This document shows, in pieces, positions 25,925-36,140 of a stretch of DNA of 64,000 nucleotides. Origin of the DNA: an uncultured Actinobaculum sp. (GTDB lineage: Bacteria; Actinomycetota; Actinomycetes; Actinomycetales; Actinomycetaceae); contig CALIHR010000016.1 of NCBI GenBank assembly GCA_938020505.1, positions 11,821-75,820 of the forward strand, in the 5' to 3' direction. Both the position numbers and the translations under genes were made by a program. Each line of letters begins with the position of its first letter. Positions within the stretch are counted from its first letter, which is position 1. The notes under the pieces were generated by a model. That model saw nothing but the letters and a program-made list of their open reading frames with translations, did not search any database and was not told where the DNA came from.

Positions 25925-26242
25925 TCACTTGATTCCGACGACCTTCAAGCGGGTCAGCTTCTGGCGATGACCCTGACGCTTGCGGTAGCCCGTCTTGTTC
26001 TTGTATTTGACGATCGAGATCTTCGGCCCTTTTTCCTCGCGCACGATCTCGGCGGTCACCTTCGCGGAGATGCCGTCGGCAGCCGATGTGATCTTCTCAC
26101 CGTCAACGAGCAGGACGGGCTCGAGCTCGACGGTGTCGCCGACCTCTCCGTCCAGCCTGTTCACGACGACGACGGACCCGACGGACACCTTCTCCTGGCG
26201 GCCGCCGGCCTTAACGATCGCGTACACCACGTTACTGCTCAT
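25925..26242 (-). CDS. rplU: 50S ribosomal protein L21
   Basis: 105 residues. YAIVKAGGRQEKVSVG begins the beta-barrel; the C-terminus KYKNKTGYRKRQGHRQKLTRLKVVGI is the L21 signature. A GTG four codons later would give the more usual start MVYAIV; the ATG at 26242 is kept because the reading is longer without conflict. Expressed toward rpmA. Confidence 0.97.
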   Translation of the reverse strand: MSSNVVYAIVKAGGRQEKVSVGSVVVVNRLDGEVGDTVELEPVLLVDGEKITSAADGISAKVTAEIVREEKGPKISIVKYKNKTGYRKRQGHRQKLTRLKVVGIK

Positions 26243-26502
26243 CTCTGTTGATTAGGACTGCGCTCGCTCCTGCGGCGCAACTGACAATGGGGCGCAAGCG
26301 CGCCGACGCTCAAGTTTACTGGTGCAACCGATCGCCGGGCAAGTCGGACGGCGCCCCATGTCGCTATGCAATGCGCCACGCACAGCGACGCAGGGGCGGG
26401 GCGCACGGCCCGTTTGGGAACGGGCCTCCGCCCGCGGCCGCCAGCACGCAGATCTCACAAGGCAGCGCCCACAAACCCTCACGAGGCGACGCGCACAAGC
26501 CC

Positions 26503-29322
26503 TCACGAGGCGGGGAAGCTGAGAATCGCGGGGCCCGCCGACGGAGTGATCGTCCCCGACGAGGACACGCGCCTCGTGCGCGACCTCGGGCCTTCCGAGG
26601 CCGGGGAGCCCGCTTCGCCTTGGCCGGGCACGTCGCGGCCGGACGATCCGGCATGTTCGGCAGACTCGGCCCGGCTCTGCGCCGAAGCCTCGCCGGGGAC
26701 GTCCGCCTCGCCGGGGACGTCCGCTTGACCCGCCTCAGCGGCTTTTGCGGCGGCCGCCTGCACGCGCTTGCCCTGGGCGCCCTTCGCCTTCTTCGTCCCC
26801 TGCTTCTTCGCGGAAGCCTTGGTCCGACTGCGCGCCTTCGCCGCTGCCCGCTTCGAGTCCTCGCCGCCTTCGGCCGCCTTCTCCTCGGCGTCGTCGGCGT
26901 TCTTGGCCGAATCCTGGGCGGAATCCGATTCGCCTGGCTCGGAGTTTTCGTCGTGCTTCGATTGGGCCGCCGCTGCGATGGAATGCAGGGCCGCCTTCAC
27001 GTCGTCGTGCTTGGGGCTTTCGTCTCGGGGCTCGGAAGCCGACTGTTTGGCGGCCTGCTTGCTTCGCGCGCGCTTGTCGGCGCCGGCGTCGCCCCTCTCG
27101 ACGGGATTCGAATGGATGATGTACCCGCGCCCCTCGCACGCCTCGCACACGGTCGAGAAAGCCTCGACGAGCCCCTGTCCCACCCTCTTGCGGGTCATCT
27201 GGACGAGGCCGAGAGACGTGACTTCGGCGACTTGGTGGCGCGTGCGGTCGCGCCCAAGGCATTCGACGAGCCTGCGAAGGACGAGCTCGCGGTTGGCCTC
27301 CAGCACCATGTCGATGAAATCGATGACGATGATCCCGCCGATGTCGCGCAGGCGCAGCTGACGGACGATCTCCTCGGCCGCCTCGAGGTTGTTCCTCGTC
27401 ACCGTCTCCTCGAGCGTGCCGCCAGCGCCGGTGAACTTGCCGGTGTTGACGTCGATGACGGTCATCGCCTCGGTTCGGTCGATGACCAGCGTTCCGCCCG
27501 ACGGCAGCCACACCTTCCGGTCGAAGGCCTTGGCCAGCTGCTCGTCGACTCTGTGAGAGGTGAAGATGTCAGAGGCCCCGGTCCAGTGCTCCAGGCGCTG
27601 AGACAGCTCGGGAGAAAGCTCGGCCACGTACTCGGAGATCGTCCGCCACGCCTTTGCCCCCTGGATCGTCAGGGACTGGAAATCCTCGTTGAAGATGTCC
27701 CGGACCACCCGGACGGCGAGCTCCGGCTCCCCCTTGAGGAGCATGGGCGCCCCTTTGGTGTTCTTCGCCTTCGCCTGGATGTCCTGCCAGGTCTTCGCCA
27801 GCCGCTCGACGTCGGCGCGCAGCTGCTCCTCGGACGTGCCCTCAGCCGCCGTCCGGACGATGACGCCGTGCTCGGCGGGGACGATCTCGCGCAGCAGACG
27901 CTTGAGCCTCTGCCGCTCTTTGTCCGGAAGCTTGCGGGAGATCCCCGTCATCGCTCCCGAAGGAACGAGGACGAGGTGGCGGCCGGCGAGGGTGATCTGC
28001 GCGGTCAGGCGCGCGCCCTTGTGCCCGATCGGATCCTTCGTCACCTGGACCACCACGGTGTCGCCCGATTTGAGAGCCTGCTCGATGCGCCGGGGCTTTC
28101 CCTCCAGCCCGGCGGCCTCCCAATTGACCTCGCCGGCGTAGAGGACGGCGTTTCGGCCCTTGCCGATGTCGACGAACGCCGCCTCCATCGACGGAAGCAC
28201 GTTTTGGACCCTGCCAAGGTAGACGTTTCCGACCATCGAGACCTGCGTGTGGCGGGCGACGTAGTGTTCGACGAGAACGTCGTCTTCCAAAACGGCAATC
28301 TGGTTGAGCCCGTCCTGCTCGCGAATGAGCATCTCACGCTTGACCGATTCGCGCCGCGCCAGGTACTCGGACTCCGTGATGGAGTGGCGGCGCCTGCCCG
28401 CCTCACGGCCTTCTCGGCGCCTCTGCCGCTTCGCCTCGAGTCGAGTCGAGCCCTTGGGAATGCTGACCTCGTCGGAGGCCGGGTCCGAAGAGCGAGCGCG
28501 CCGACGCCGCCTGCGGGTCCCGGTCTCCGCCGAATCGCCGGCGTCTTTGCCCTTCGCATCCTTCTGTCTCGAGGGCTCGGGCTTTTCCTCTGCCGCCGCC
28601 TGAACGTCCTCGGAGGCGTTCTTGCGCCGCCCCCTCGTTCCGCGCTTGCGCCGTCGCGGCTCGGCGCCCTCCCGCTCCTCGGCCGAGCGTTCGGAGCCCT
28701 CGCCGGCGCCGCGCTCGTCTTTCTTCTCCGCCTTCTGCTCGGGATCGGATTTCGCCGATGTCCGCCTCCGGGTTCGAGAGGGGGACGACCCCGGCTCCGA
28801 CGGCTCCTCGGCCGACTTGCGCTTGCGAACGCGCACCCTGCTGACGTCGGGCTCCTGGAAAAGCAGAGCGGTCATTCCCATCGGCGGGGTGTCCCCGGGA
28901 CCGGAATCCTCCGACGACGAAAACTGCGGCGTCGACCCCGCGGAGCGCGCGGCCGCGCCCGAATCGGAGGCGCCTTCGGCGATGATCTCAAGCGATTCGA
29001 CGACTTCTTTGGAAGGAGCCCTCCTGCGAGGCCTGCGCTTGGGCTCCAGCTCAGCAAGCGACTGGGCGACGGCGCTCGTGGCATCCGCCGTCGATTCGGC
29101 GCCGGCCTGTTCGGAATCGGAGGCTCTGCGCCGGGTGCGCGCAGCCGGCCGCCGCACGCGCGCGGCGCGGACCGTCCTTCCCCCCTTCTCGCCTTGCCCT
29201 TCTTGACCTGCCCCGCCTTGGCCGCCGTTGCCCGAGGCGGCCTCGTCTGCCCGGCCGTCGCCGACGGGGGACGCGGGCTCGTTGTGCGGATTTTCCCGCT
29301 CGTCCGTAACAAAATCAGACAT
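26503..29322 (-). CDS. rne: ribonuclease E/G
   Basis: 939-residue endoribonuclease of the RNase E/G family for mRNA decay and rRNA processing. Residues 1-300 are a disordered charged arm (Arg/Glu/Lys-rich). The core follows: S1 domain GNVYLGRVQNVLPSMEAAFVDIGKGR (about 345-370), the metal-binding VIDVNTGKFTG and IIVIDFIDM aspartates (about 575 and 620), and the CEACEGRG zinc-link cysteines near 690. A second disordered Ala/Lys/Glu tail (about 720-939) ends it. Such core-in-the-middle layout is typical for actinobacterial RNase E. The start has GGGAG. It precedes rplU-rpmA-obg. Confidence 0.95.
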   Translation of the reverse strand: MSDFVTDERENPHNEPASPVGDGRADEAASGNGGQGGAGQEGQGEKGGRTVRAARVRRPAARTRRRASDSEQAGAESTADATSAVAQSLAELEPKRRPRRRAPSKEVVESLEIIAEGASDSGAAARSAGSTPQFSSSEDSGPGDTPPMGMTALLFQEPDVSRVRVRKRKSAEEPSEPGSSPSRTRRRTSAKSDPEQKAEKKDERGAGEGSERSAEEREGAEPRRRKRGTRGRRKNASEDVQAAAEEKPEPSRQKDAKGKDAGDSAETGTRRRRRRARSSDPASDEVSIPKGSTRLEAKRQRRREGREAGRRRHSITESEYLARRESVKREMLIREQDGLNQIAVLEDDVLVEHYVARHTQVSMVGNVYLGRVQNVLPSMEAAFVDIGKGRNAVLYAGEVNWEAAGLEGKPRRIEQALKSGDTVVVQVTKDPIGHKGARLTAQITLAGRHLVLVPSGAMTGISRKLPDKERQRLKRLLREIVPAEHGVIVRTAAEGTSEEQLRADVERLAKTWQDIQAKAKNTKGAPMLLKGEPELAVRVVRDIFNEDFQSLTIQGAKAWRTISEYVAELSPELSQRLEHWTGASDIFTSHRVDEQLAKAFDRKVWLPSGGTLVIDRTEAMTVIDVNTGKFTGAGGTLEETVTRNNLEAAEEIVRQLRLRDIGGIIVIDFIDMVLEANRELVLRRLVECLGRDRTRHQVAEVTSLGLVQMTRKRVGQGLVEAFSTVCEACEGRGYIIHSNPVERGDAGADKRARSKQAAKQSASEPRDESPKHDDVKAALHSIAAAAQSKHDENSEPGESDSAQDSAKNADDAEEKAAEGGEDSKRAAAKARSRTKASAKKQGTKKAKGAQGKRVQAAAAKAAEAGQADVPGEADVPGEASAQSRAESAEHAGSSGRDVPGQGEAGSPASEGPRSRTRRVSSSGTITPSAGPAILSFPAS

Positions 29323-29752
29323 ACGTATTCTCCCACCGGGAGGCGCCCCCGCAACGCGCCGTCGCCGGCTTATGTATCGCGGCTGACCGCGGAAGTCTCA
29401 TGACAGGCGCACCGGCGGCGACGCTCTTGCGGCGCACAGTGCGGCCTCTCCCAATCGGGATCATGCGGGAAATCCCAAAGCTGACATGTATTGTCTCATA
29501 CGTATCTGGAAACGGAACGACGGAACACACGAATCCATTCCACACCACAGCTTTCTCAAGAGGCTCCGCGGCGGCCTCCCCCGAAGAAACCGCATCGGCC
29601 TGAACCGCATCGACCTGAAAGGAAGTTGCTTTTATGTCGATTCTGAGAAAACAGCGCGGACAAGAGCTTTCCTGACAATTTGTCAGATCGTGGCGGAAAT
29701 CTGTTCTACACTGGAAGAGTTCAATCTGACCACGCCCACGGAAGGCTCAACG
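29323..29752. other. divergent rne/cydA control region
   Basis: 430 bp without a gene. It must hold promoters for rne (leftward) and cydA (rightward). A perfect palindrome lies at 29672-29686; the rest is of lower GC than the coding DNA, with several TATCG/TACGTAT words but no unambiguous -35/-10 pair. Confidence 0.5.
29672..29686. promoter_or_regulatory. palindromic operator candidate upstream of cydA
   Basis: CTGACAATTTGTCAG is a perfect 7-1-7 palindrome 66 bp before the cydA start. Such a site suits a dimeric regulator sensing oxygen or redox state; the regulator is not identified. It does not match the DosR or Rex consensus as I know them. Confidence 0.4.
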
Positions 29753-31216
29753 ATGGAAGCTTTCGAACTGGCACGCTGGCAATTCGGCATCACTACCGTG
29801 TACCACTTTTACCAGGTGCCTCTGACGATCGGCCTGTCCACACTCGTGGCCGTCATGCAAACGAAGGCCCGCCGCTCCGGCGACCCCGCATGGCAGAAGG
29901 CGACCGATTTCTTCGGAAAGATTCTGCTCATCAATTTCGCCTTGGGCGTGGCGACGGGAATCGTTCAGGAGTTCCAGTTCGGAATGAACTGGTCGGAGTA
30001 TTCCCGCTTCGTCGGCGACATTTTCGGAGCGCCCCTTGCTTTCGAGGCCCTGCTCGCGTTCTTCCTGGAATCGACCTTCTTGGGCCTGTGGATCTTCGGC
30101 AAGAACCGCCTTTCCCCGAAGCTGCACAACATGTGCATCTGGCTCCTGGCAATCGGCACGATGCTCTCCGGCTTCTTCATCCTCGCCGCCAACTCCTTCA
30201 TGCAAAATCCGACTGGCGCCGTCGTCAATCGCCAGACGGGACGGCTCGAGCTGGACGGAATCGGCGGCTTTTTCCGAGTGCTGTTCTCGGAAACCTCCCT
30301 TTACACCTTCGCCCACACGATCAGCGCCGCCTTCCTCGTCGCCGGCGGGCTCGTGGCGGGGCTCTGCTTTTGGTGGATGGCCCGTTCGCGCCGCAAGACG
30401 GGAAGCGAGGAGGAAGCCCGCAAATACTGGAAGCCCGCGGCCAAGGTCGGCCTCGTTGCGATGCTTGTCTCGTCGTGCGCCGCCATCGGCTCCGGCCACT
30501 TCATGGGCCAGCACGTCAAGGACATTCAGCCCGCCAAGGCTGCGGCGATGATGGGCGTGTGCGAATCGGGAGAGAGCCACGACCTCGTCATCGCCATGTG
30601 GACGTCCGACTGCGACGGCCCCCAGCTGACCCTGCCGTTCCCCGGCGGGCTCGAATCGTTCATGGCCGCCAACCATTTTTCGGGCAAAGAATCCTTCCTC
30701 AAGGGCTTGAACGAGGTCAACGCCGAGCTGAAGGCCAAGTACGCCGACGTCTACGGATCCGACCGGGACTACCGCCCGAATCTGACGGTGACCTTCTGGT
30801 CCTTCAGGATCATGATGGGCATCGGCTTCCTGGGGCTGGCGATGTCGATCTTCGGCCTGCGCTCGCTGCGCGGAGACAAGGTCGAAAAGTCCGAGAGAGT
30901 CGGCAGACTCTGGCTTTTGGCCATTCCCCTTCCCTTCCTCGGCAACTCCTTCGGCTGGCTGCTGACGGAGATGGGCCGTCAGCCGTGGATCGTCAATCCC
31001 GGTGAGAACGGCGTCATGCTGATGACCGACCAGGGCCTGTCGAACTCCGTGAGCGGAGGGGCCGTGCTCACGTCGATGGCCGTCTTCACCCTCCTTTACA
31101 GCGCTCTGGGGGTCGTTTGGATCGCACTGCTGCGGCGTTATGCGCTGGAGGGCATCGACACCCGCAAGAAGACCGTGAAGCTCAACGAGTCCGCCCCCAT
31201 GACCTTCGCGTACTGA
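29753..31216 (+). CDS. cydA: cytochrome bd oxidase subunit I
   Basis: 487-residue quinol oxidase subunit carrying hemes b558, b595 and d, reducing oxygen to water at high affinity. The haem d/b595-side His lies in TTVYHFYQVPLTIGLS (about residue 18); GRQPWIV near residue 415 and the QFQFGMNWSEYSRFVGDIFGAPLAFEALLAFFLEST segment are family hallmarks. About nine transmembrane helices. The quinol-binding Q-loop is of the short type, as usual outside proteobacteria. The ATG at 29753 follows GGAAGG. First gene of cydABDC. Confidence 0.97.
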   Translation: MEAFELARWQFGITTVYHFYQVPLTIGLSTLVAVMQTKARRSGDPAWQKATDFFGKILLINFALGVATGIVQEFQFGMNWSEYSRFVGDIFGAPLAFEALLAFFLESTFLGLWIFGKNRLSPKLHNMCIWLLAIGTMLSGFFILAANSFMQNPTGAVVNRQTGRLELDGIGGFFRVLFSETSLYTFAHTISAAFLVAGGLVAGLCFWWMARSRRKTGSEEEARKYWKPAAKVGLVAMLVSSCAAIGSGHFMGQHVKDIQPAKAAAMMGVCESGESHDLVIAMWTSDCDGPQLTLPFPGGLESFMAANHFSGKESFLKGLNEVNAELKAKYADVYGSDRDYRPNLTVTFWSFRIMMGIGFLGLAMSIFGLRSLRGDKVEKSERVGRLWLLAIPLPFLGNSFGWLLTEMGRQPWIVNPGENGVMLMTDQGLSNSVSGGAVLTSMAVFTLLYSALGVVWIALLRRYALEGIDTRKKTVKLNESAPMTFAY

Positions 31217-31227
31217 AAGGAACGATC

Positions 31228-32352
31228 GTGGAACTGACAACCATTCAGCTTCTCTGGTTCTCCGTCGTCGCGGTGCTGTGGATCGGCTACCTCGCGCTGG
31301 AAGGATTCGACTTCGGCGTCGCCATGCTGCTGAAGATCCTTCCCAAAACGTCGAAAGAACGGCGCGTCGCGCTCAGCTCCATCGGCCCGCACTGGGACGG
31401 AAACGAAGTTTGGGTCCTCACCGCGGGAGGCGCCACATTCGCCGCCTTCCCCGAGTGGTACGCGACGATGTTCTCGGGCATGTACCTCGCGCTCATGCTT
31501 ATTTTGGTCTGCCTCATCGTCCGCGTCTGCGCCATCGAGTGGCGAAAAATGATCGACGCCGAAGCCTGGAGAAACGGCTGGGACACAGCCCACACCGTCT
31601 CGTCCTGGGTCGTCTCTTTCTTGTGGGGCGTCGCCTTCGCCAACCTGGTTCAGGGGATGCACATCGAGGTGGGCCGTTACGACGACGGCGCCTTTGTGCC
31701 CGTCGCACCTCAGGACGCCGCGAGCTCGCTGGCTGACAACTATCACTACCTCACGGGCGGATTCTTCTCGCTCATCACCCCTTTCACGGTGCTCGGCGGA
31801 ATCGTGACCGTGAGCCTCTTCCTCTCCCACGGCGCGATTTTCCTCACGTTGAAGACTTCGGGCGACCTCAGGAAGCGGGCCCGCGCCTTCGCGAAGAAGT
31901 CCATTCTGTTTTCGACGTCCGCCACGGCCGCATGGGCCCTGTGGGCGCAATTCGCCCACACGAACAACGCGATTTCGATCGTCCCCCTGGCCTTGTGCGC
32001 GCTGAGCCTCGTCGCAGCGGCGGCATTCGTCTACAAGGAGCGCGAGGGCGCGGCCTTCATGGCCCATTTCGCCGCCATCGCCCTGGCCGTGGTCTTCATC
32101 TGGTTCACGATCTTCCCCTACGCACTCAAGTCGTCCGTGGATTCGCGCTATTCCCTCACCCTCGCTCAAGCTGCGGCCACCGGCAACACGCAGACGATCA
32201 TGTCGGCCGCAGCGCTCGTCTTCGTTCCGATCGTCCTCGGGTACACGGTGTGGTCGTACAAGGTTTTCTCGCGGCGCATCTCCGTCGAGCACGTCCCCGA
32301 CGAGACGCCGGGCCTGGATCCGAAGAAGGTCCGGAATTTCGAGAACGCGTGA
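31228..32352 (+). CDS. cydB: cytochrome bd oxidase subunit II
   Basis: 374-residue integral membrane protein with eight to nine helices. LALEGFDFGVAML at the N-terminus and the HWDGNEVWVLTAGGATFAAFPEWYATMFSGMYLALML stretch (about 55-90) are the CydB signature. It starts with GTG after AAAGGAACGATC, 11 bp behind cydA. Partner of CydA in the terminal oxidase. Confidence 0.96.
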   Translation: MELTTIQLLWFSVVAVLWIGYLALEGFDFGVAMLLKILPKTSKERRVALSSIGPHWDGNEVWVLTAGGATFAAFPEWYATMFSGMYLALMLILVCLIVRVCAIEWRKMIDAEAWRNGWDTAHTVSSWVVSFLWGVAFANLVQGMHIEVGRYDDGAFVPVAPQDAASSLADNYHYLTGGFFSLITPFTVLGGIVTVSLFLSHGAIFLTLKTSGDLRKRARAFAKKSILFSTSATAAWALWAQFAHTNNAISIVPLALCALSLVAAAAFVYKEREGAAFMAHFAAIALAVVFIWFTIFPYALKSSVDSRYSLTLAQAAATGNTQTIMSAAALVFVPIVLGYTVWSYKVFSRRISVEHVPDETPGLDPKKVRNFENA

Positions 32353-32430
32353 GGCTCTCGGCCCCGGGCCTGGACCAGGCGGGCGCCGTCGTCCGATAAG
32401 GTACGGGGGAATCGACCGAAGGACAGATGA

Positions 32431-34296
32431 GTGAAGCCCCTCGACCCCCGGCTCCTGCGCCACGCGCGTTCGGCCAGAGCCTACATGGCCTTTCTCGTGG
32501 CCGCGGGCATGGCGACGACGATCCTCGCCGTCGTCCAGTGTTGCGCGACGGCGGCTGCGCTTGCCCAGCTCGTTTCGCACGGCGGCTCCCCTGCGAGCCT
32601 CGGCCTGCCCTTGGGCCTCGTCGCCGGGGCGTTCGCGGGGAGGGCGCTCGTGGGGTACGCGCAGGAGGCGGCGGGCCGTCGCGCGGCCCTGCGGACCATC
32701 GCGCAGCTGCGCGGGCGCGTCCTCGAATCCGCGGCCGGCAGGGGGCAACGCTGGCTCGCCGACGGGAAGACGAGCTCGACAGTCACGCTCGCAACAGAAG
32801 GCCTCGACGCGCTCGAGCCGTACTTCGTCAGGTTCCTGCCGCAGCTCATCCTCACGTGCCTGGCGACGCCGGCCACGCTCGCGGCCGTCGTGTGGCTGGA
32901 TTGGATCAGCGCCGTCGCGATCCTCGTGTGCCTGCCGCTCATCCCGATATTCATGATCCTCGTGGGGAAGATGACGCAGGCGTACTCGCATGAGCGCCTG
33001 CGAGCCATGCAGCGACTGGGCGGCCAGCTCCTCGACCTTCTCGCGGGCCTGGCGACGCTCAAGGCGCTCGGCCGCGAGTCGGCGCCGCGCAAGCGCGTGA
33101 GGGACCTTGGCGACTCCTACGCCCGCACCACGATGAAGACGCTCTACGTCGCCTTTCTTTCGGGGGCCGTCCTGGAATTTCTCGCGACGGTGTCGACGGC
33201 GCTCGTCGCCGTCGAGGTCGGCCTGCGCATGGTCGGGGGCGGCCTCGACCTCTTCTCCGGCCTCGCGATCATCATGCTCACTCCCGAGTGCTTCAAGCCG
33301 CTTCGGGAGGTCGGGGCGCAGTTCCACGCCTCCGCCGACGGCGTCGCCGCAGCCGAGCGGGCCTTCGACGCGCTCGAAAACGCGGGCGAGGCGGAGGCTT
33401 CGCGGGAAGCCGCGGCACTGGGCAAGGCCGCTCGGGGGAAGGCGGAGGCCCCGGGGAAGGCGGAGGCTGTTCCGGGAAAGGCTGCCTCGGACCTGCCATG
33501 CCCCGACCTGGCGGTTTCGCCCGTGGTCCTCGACCGTCTCAGCGTCGCCTCCCCGGGGCGCGCAACCGTGGCCCCATTCGAACTGACGGCCCGCATCGAG
33601 CCCGGCAAAGTGACAGTTCTCCGCGGGAGGTCCGGTGCGGGCAAGTCCACCGCGGCGGCTGTCGTCCTAGGGCTCGTCTCCCCGACGTCGGGAAGCGCGA
33701 GGATCGGGCGCACGCCGATCGAACGCATCTCGAAGGAGAGCCTGTGGCGGCAGATCTCGTGGGTTCCGCAGCGGCCCGCGATCCTTCCCGGGACAGTGCT
33801 CGAAAATATGGGATGCCCCCTCGGAGACGAGCTCGAACGGGCGGCGTCCGTCACGGGTTTCGACGAAGTCGCAGCCTGTCTCCCCGACGGGTGGGACACG
33901 AGAATCGGCCACGGCGGGGTCGGCCTGTCCGTGGGTCAGCGGCAGCGCTTGGCGCTTGCGCGCGCCCTCGTGAAACCTCGGCCTTTCGTGCTTCTCGACG
34001 AGCCTTCGGCCCACCTCGACGCGGCCTCCGAAGAGCTCGTCGCACGCGCAGTGCGCGAGCTGCGAGCAACGGGGCACACGGTGCTCGCCGTCGCCCACAG
34101 GTCGGCGCTCATCGAGGAGGCCGACGCGGTGGTCGACGTCGCGGCGAGAAGCGACGCCCCGGAAAAGAGCCATGCCCGGGAAAAGAGCCATGCCCGGGAA
34201 AAGAGCCAAGCCTCGGAAACGGCTGACGCGACGGAGGCAGCCGTCGCGCACACAAGCGACGCGACGGACCGGACGCCGACGGGAGGAGGGCGATGA
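32431..34296 (+). CDS. cydD: ABC transporter CydD (cytochrome bd assembly)
   Basis: 621-residue half-transporter: six-helix membrane domain (residues 1-310) and nucleotide-binding domain (about 380-570) with Walker A GRSGAGKST, signature LSVGQRQRLALARAL and Walker B VLLDEPSAHLD. CydDC exports cysteine/glutathione or affects haem to allow assembly of cytochrome bd. The GTG start at 32431 follows GAAGGAC. Two low-complexity stretches stand out: a Lys/Ala/Gly linker at about 325-350 and a C-terminal tail with three copies of EKSHAR. Overlaps cydC by 4 bp. Confidence 0.93.
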   Translation: MKPLDPRLLRHARSARAYMAFLVAAGMATTILAVVQCCATAAALAQLVSHGGSPASLGLPLGLVAGAFAGRALVGYAQEAAGRRAALRTIAQLRGRVLESAAGRGQRWLADGKTSSTVTLATEGLDALEPYFVRFLPQLILTCLATPATLAAVVWLDWISAVAILVCLPLIPIFMILVGKMTQAYSHERLRAMQRLGGQLLDLLAGLATLKALGRESAPRKRVRDLGDSYARTTMKTLYVAFLSGAVLEFLATVSTALVAVEVGLRMVGGGLDLFSGLAIIMLTPECFKPLREVGAQFHASADGVAAAERAFDALENAGEAEASREAAALGKAARGKAEAPGKAEAVPGKAASDLPCPDLAVSPVVLDRLSVASPGRATVAPFELTARIEPGKVTVLRGRSGAGKSTAAAVVLGLVSPTSGSARIGRTPIERISKESLWRQISWVPQRPAILPGTVLENMGCPLGDELERAASVTGFDEVAACLPDGWDTRIGHGGVGLSVGQRQRLALARALVKPRPFVLLDEPSAHLDAASEELVARAVRELRATGHTVLAVAHRSALIEEADAVVDVAARSDAPEKSHAREKSHAREKSQASETADATEAAVAHTSDATDRTPTGGGR

Positions 34297-36140
34297 AGGC
34301 GCTGCCCAAATCGGAGCGCATCGCCTTGCGGCGCGTCTTTGCCCTGCTCGGCGTCGCGAAGGCCCCGCTGGCCTGGGCCGTCGTCACGGGGGTCGCGACG
34401 CTCGTGTGCGCCGTCGGGCTTGCAGCGGTCTCCGCCTGGCTCATCGCCCGCGCCTCCCAGACGCCGCTCGTGGCCTCGCTTGCCTTGGCGGCTACGATCG
34501 TCCGGGCCTTCGGCGCGAGCCGCCCCGTTTTCCGCTACCTTCGGCAGCTGACGAGCCACTCCGTGGCGCTCCGCGGCATGTCGAATCTGCGGTCGGCCGT
34601 CTACTCGAGGCTCGCCGACTCGCGCATCGACAGGGTGACGCGGATACGCCGCGGCGACCTTTTGGCGCGCACGGGCAGGGACGTCGACGCCGTCGGCGAC
34701 CTCGTGGTGCGCGCATTGCTGCCCATTGCCGTGGCGGTCCTCGCTTCTGCGGCGAGCGTGGCCGTCGTCGCCTTCTTCTCCCCCGCCGTCGCCCTGGCGC
34801 TCGCCTGCTGCCTGGCCGCAGCCGGCCTTGTCGGCCCGTACGCGTCGATGCGCGGGGCCCGCCTGGCGGAGATCCGGCAGGTCGAGGACAGGGCAGAGCT
34901 CGCCGCGCTCTCGCTCACCATGCTCGAATCCAGCGACGAACTGCGCGTCTCCGGGCGGATGGGCGCTCTCGCGTCGGCTTTGGACGACGCCGAACGGAGG
35001 GTCTTCGCCAATCGCGACGCCGCCGCCAGGCCGGGCGCCCTCTTCTCGGCAATCGAGACCCTGGCAACGGGATGCGCCGTCCTCGCCGCACTCGTCATCG
35101 GCGGGGGCGAAGCGGCGAGCGGCGCCCTCACGTCCGTCGAGCTCGCCATCGTCGCCCTCGTGCCGCTCGCGGCCTTCGAGGCAGTCGATCCCCTCGGCGA
35201 GGCGGCCGTGCAGCTCGTCCGATCGGCGGCGGCTTCGAAACGGATACTCGACTTGCTTGACGGCGCGCAGGCCGCCGATCCAGCCGAATCCGGCCCGGCG
35301 GGCTCCGGCGCGGACGCGGATCTCGCGAAGCCCGGCGGTCCGGCGCGCCCGGCCGCCGAGAGCCTCGACGCATCCGGCCGCGCCGAGGCGGGGTCCGTCG
35401 CCGAGAGCCTGGTTGCGAAGGGCCTCGTCATCGGCTGGCCGGGCGGGCCCGAGCTGAGCGCCCCCATCGACCTCGCCGTCGGGCGCGGCTCCTCCCTCGC
35501 CGTCGTCGGGCCGTCGGGAATAGGCAAGACCACGCTTCTTTACACGCTCGCCGGGATGCTCGAGCCCAAGGCGGGGTCGGCCCTGCTCGGCGGCCGGCCG
35601 GTTCATCTCATTCCGCGCGCGGAAGTTTCGACGTCTTTGACGCTGACGGCCGAGGACGCCCATCTGTTCGCCACGAGCATCCTGGAAAACCTGAGGGTGG
35701 CCCGCCGGGACGTGTCGGAAGGGGAGGCGGCCGAGCTGCTGGTCAAAGCGGGGCTGGGGCCGTGGCTGGCCGAGCTGCCCGACGGCGTCCACACCGTCCT
35801 GGGCGTCGACGCGACCACGGTTTCGGGAGGCGAACGCAGGCGACTCCTCCTCGCCCGAGCCCTCGCCTCTCCCGCCGACTGCCTGTTGATCGACGAGCCG
35901 GCCGAGCATCTCGACGGGGAAACGGCCGACGCGCTCATCCGAGACCTTGCAGCGACGGAGGGCAAGACGGTCATCCTCGTCTCGCACCGCCTGACGGCGC
36001 TGGAAGGCGTCGATTCCGTCGTCGTCCTCAACGGGGCAGGCGGAAAGGCCCGCGTGGTGGCGCAGGGCGCCCACGACGAGCTCGCCGCTTCGCTCCCCGC
36101 CTACCGATGGTCGCTTTCACGAGAGGAGAGCAGACGATGA
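34293..36140 (+). CDS. cydC: ABC transporter CydC (cytochrome bd assembly)
   Basis: 615-residue half-transporter pairing with CydD. Six membrane helices in residues 1-320 (RRGDLLARTGRDVDAVGDLVVRALLPI is a typical CydC segment), an Ala/Gly/Pro-rich linker around 335-375, and a nucleotide-binding domain with Walker A GPSGIGKTT, signature VSGGERRRLLLARAL and Walker B LLIDEPAEHLD. Its stop overlaps the histidine kinase start (ATGA), so the sensor kinase belongs to this operon. Confidence 0.93.
   Translation: MKALPKSERIALRRVFALLGVAKAPLAWAVVTGVATLVCAVGLAAVSAWLIARASQTPLVASLALAATIVRAFGASRPVFRYLRQLTSHSVALRGMSNLRSAVYSRLADSRIDRVTRIRRGDLLARTGRDVDAVGDLVVRALLPIAVAVLASAASVAVVAFFSPAVALALACCLAAAGLVGPYASMRGARLAEIRQVEDRAELAALSLTMLESSDELRVSGRMGALASALDDAERRVFANRDAAARPGALFSAIETLATGCAVLAALVIGGGEAASGALTSVELAIVALVPLAAFEAVDPLGEAAVQLVRSAAASKRILDLLDGAQAADPAESGPAGSGADADLAKPGGPARPAAESLDASGRAEAGSVAESLVAKGLVIGWPGGPELSAPIDLAVGRGSSLAVVGPSGIGKTTLLYTLAGMLEPKAGSALLGGRPVHLIPRAEVSTSLTLTAEDAHLFATSILENLRVARRDVSEGEAAELLVKAGLGPWLAELPDGVHTVLGVDATTVSGGERRRLLLARALASPADCLLIDEPAEHLDGETADALIRDLAATEGKTVILVSHRLTALEGVDSVVVLNGAGGKARVVAQGAHDELAASLPAYRWSLSREESRR

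Noticed and set aside
26243..26502. Additional gene or L21 leader between rplU and rne
   Set aside because: Only short duplicated CACAARCCCTCACGAGGC words; no conserved leader fold or gene recognised.
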